Shown: in pieces, positions 63,115-64,000 of the stretch
Layout: every line of letters starts with the position of its first letter
Position numbering within the stretch: position 1 is the first letter of the stretch
Origin: Streptomyces sp. JB150
Lineage (GTDB): Bacteria; Actinomycetota; Actinomycetes; Streptomycetales; Streptomycetaceae
Length of the DNA: 64,000 bases
Assembly: GCF_011193355.1 (NCBI RefSeq)
Contig: NZ_CP049780.1
Span: 2,906,169 to 2,970,168, forward strand
Reading direction: 5' to 3'
Made by a program: the position numbers and the translations under genes
The notes under the pieces: generated by a model
Told to the model about the DNA's origin: nothing
Seen by the model: only the letters and a program-made list of their open reading frames with translations
Databases searched by the model: none

Positions 63115-64000
63115 TCACTTGGGTGTCGTTGCCAGCGAAACGTCCAGGCCCGGCACCCAGCTCCCCGCCGGGCGGCGCAACCACTGCCCCTCCGCTGCCA
63201 GTTCCGCCGCCGCCCTCCGCAGCGCGTCCAAGCCCGGATGGTTCAGGCCCTTGCGCCACACCAGTGAGACGGGTGACAGGGGGACCGGGTCGACCAGCGG
63301 GCGCAGGACGCAGCCGCGCAGAGGCGGGAAGTCGACCACGGCGAGTACCGGATAGCCGCCCTTGGACATGATCCGCTCGAATTCCTCGTCGCCGACGGCG
63401 AGGGGGACCGGTGGGGCCACCTTGATGCCCCGGCCTTCGAAGAGGCGGTGGGCGAGGTCGGTCCACTCGGGGGTGCGGGGGTTTCCGGCGCCGGCGTAGA
63501 CCGTTTCGCCCGCCAGCTCGGTCAGGGGGACGGTCTCCCGGGAGGCCAGGCGGTGGTGTTCGGGGAGGACGATGGCCATGGGTTCGAAGCGGACCGGCTG
63601 GTGCTCCAACTGGCGCCGCAGCGCCGGGTCGAGGCCCGCGTAGCGGCCGAAGGACGCGTCCAGGCGGCCCGCGACCAGGTCCTCCGCCGCGCCGGTGAGG
63701 CCGCTCTCGTAGCGGGCCATCAGCTCCAGTTCGGGGGCGAGTTCGCGGGCGCGGTGCAGGACGCGGCGCGGGGTGCCGAGGCCGGCGGAGTTGAGGTCGA
63801 CGAGCAGGGGGCGGGCCTGGCCGAAGGCGGCGAGGAGTTCGTCCTGGGCCGCGAGGACGCGGCGTGCGTACGGCAGCAGCCGTTCGCCGTCGTCGGTGAG
63901 GGTCACCTGGCGGGTCGTGCGGACGAACAGCTCCGCGCCCAGCTCCCGTTCCAGCCGCCGTACGTCACGGCTCAGCGCCTGCTGGGCGACGTAGAGGCGC
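63115..64000 (-). CDS. LysR-family transcriptional regulator, 5' end off window
   Basis: At least 295 residues; the start lies beyond the right edge. The visible part begins inside the winged helix (VAQQALSRDVRRLERELGAELFVRTTRQVTLTDDGERLLPYARRVL) and continues through the periplasmic-binding-like effector domain (ARYESGLTGAAEDLVAGRLD, SKGGYPVLAVVDFPP). Target and effector unknown; its divergent partner would be outside the window. Confidence 0.9.
   Translation of the reverse strand, partial: RLYVAQQALSRDVRRLERELGAELFVRTTRQVTLTDDGERLLPYARRVLAAQDELLAAFGQARPLLVDLNSAGLGTPRRVLHRARELAPELELMARYESGLTGAAEDLVAGRLDASFGRYAGLDPALRRQLEHQPVRFEPMAIVLPEHHRLASRETVPLTELAGETVYAGAGNPRTPEWTDLAHRLFEGRGIKVAPPVPLAVGDEEFERIMSKGGYPVLAVVDFPPLRGCVLRPLVDPVPLSPVSLVWRKGLNHPGLDALRRAAAELAAEGQWLRRPAGSWVPGLDVSLATTPK

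Overview
The window is high-GC (about 70%), dense, and uses GTG/TTG starts and overlapping stop/start junctions. Its gene content (ssgG, an hppD/AsnC pair, sigU, nnaR/narK, an OpuB-type ABC operon, HU, collagen-like RDD proteins, XRE-DUF397 pairs) is that of a Streptomyces chromosome. Up to about 54 kb the order resembles the SCO2910-SCO2960 region of S. coelicolor as I remember it; no database was searched. Function calls rest on motifs and family resemblance read by eye.

Region by region. 1-5.3 kb: JAMM metallopeptidase (cut by the window edge), APC-family amino-acid permease, DUF2017-ClpS pair, and pncB plus pncA (nicotinate/nicotinamide salvage). 5.3-12.1 kb: a secreted M6 metalloprotease, a small membrane protein, two RDD membrane proteins (one with a collagen-like Gly-Xaa-Yaa stretch) and an SsgA-like protein. 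12.1-16.9 kb: FAD-linked oxidase, TPR protein, 4-hydroxyphenylpyruvate dioxygenase and a divergent Lrp/AsnC regulator. 16.9-20.6 kb: a four-gene quaternary-amine/osmolyte ABC operon. 20.6-26.2 kb: PDZ-less Lon-type protease, IclR regulator, DEAD/DEAH helicase, MFS transporter.

26.3-27.6 kb is a small mobile island. A disrupted tRNA-Cys copy is followed by an intact tRNA-Cys(GCA). A 38-bp repeat of the tRNA 3' end brackets about 1.1 kb holding a GntR-type repressor and a two-gene operon; no integrase is present. The next gene, SUKH-4-like, ends inside the right-hand tRNA fragment. 28.2-33.4 kb is a three-gene xanthine-dehydrogenase-type molybdenum hydroxylase operon whose iron-sulphur subunit carries a very long disordered extension. 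33.7-38.4 kb is a GH20 hexosaminidase with its sugar ABC transporter. 38.6-50 kb is largely housekeeping: DUF3039, YqgE, MurA, HU, malic enzyme, HelD-type helicase, anti-sigma/ECF sigma pair, CGNR regulator, and the uroporphyrinogen-synthase-like regulator NnaR beside the nitrate transporter NarK. 51.5-55.4 kb has a membrane protein, an ATPase/XRE/DUF397 trio, a lipoprotein inhibitor gene broken by one amber codon, and nadE.

55.4-63.1 kb is the accessory hot spot. On the minus strand lie a 5'-truncated Rhs protein with a pretoxin-HINT domain and variable toxin tip, its overlapping immunity gene, and, 3 kb further on, an orphan frameshifted toxin tip with its own immunity gene. Wedged between the two cassettes, on the plus strand, is the wreck of an actinomycete integrative and conjugative element: SpdB-like protein, FtsK/TraB gene with an amber stop and damaged Walker A, small transfer-region genes, and integrase C-terminal fragments on either side. 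A partial LysR gene closes the window.
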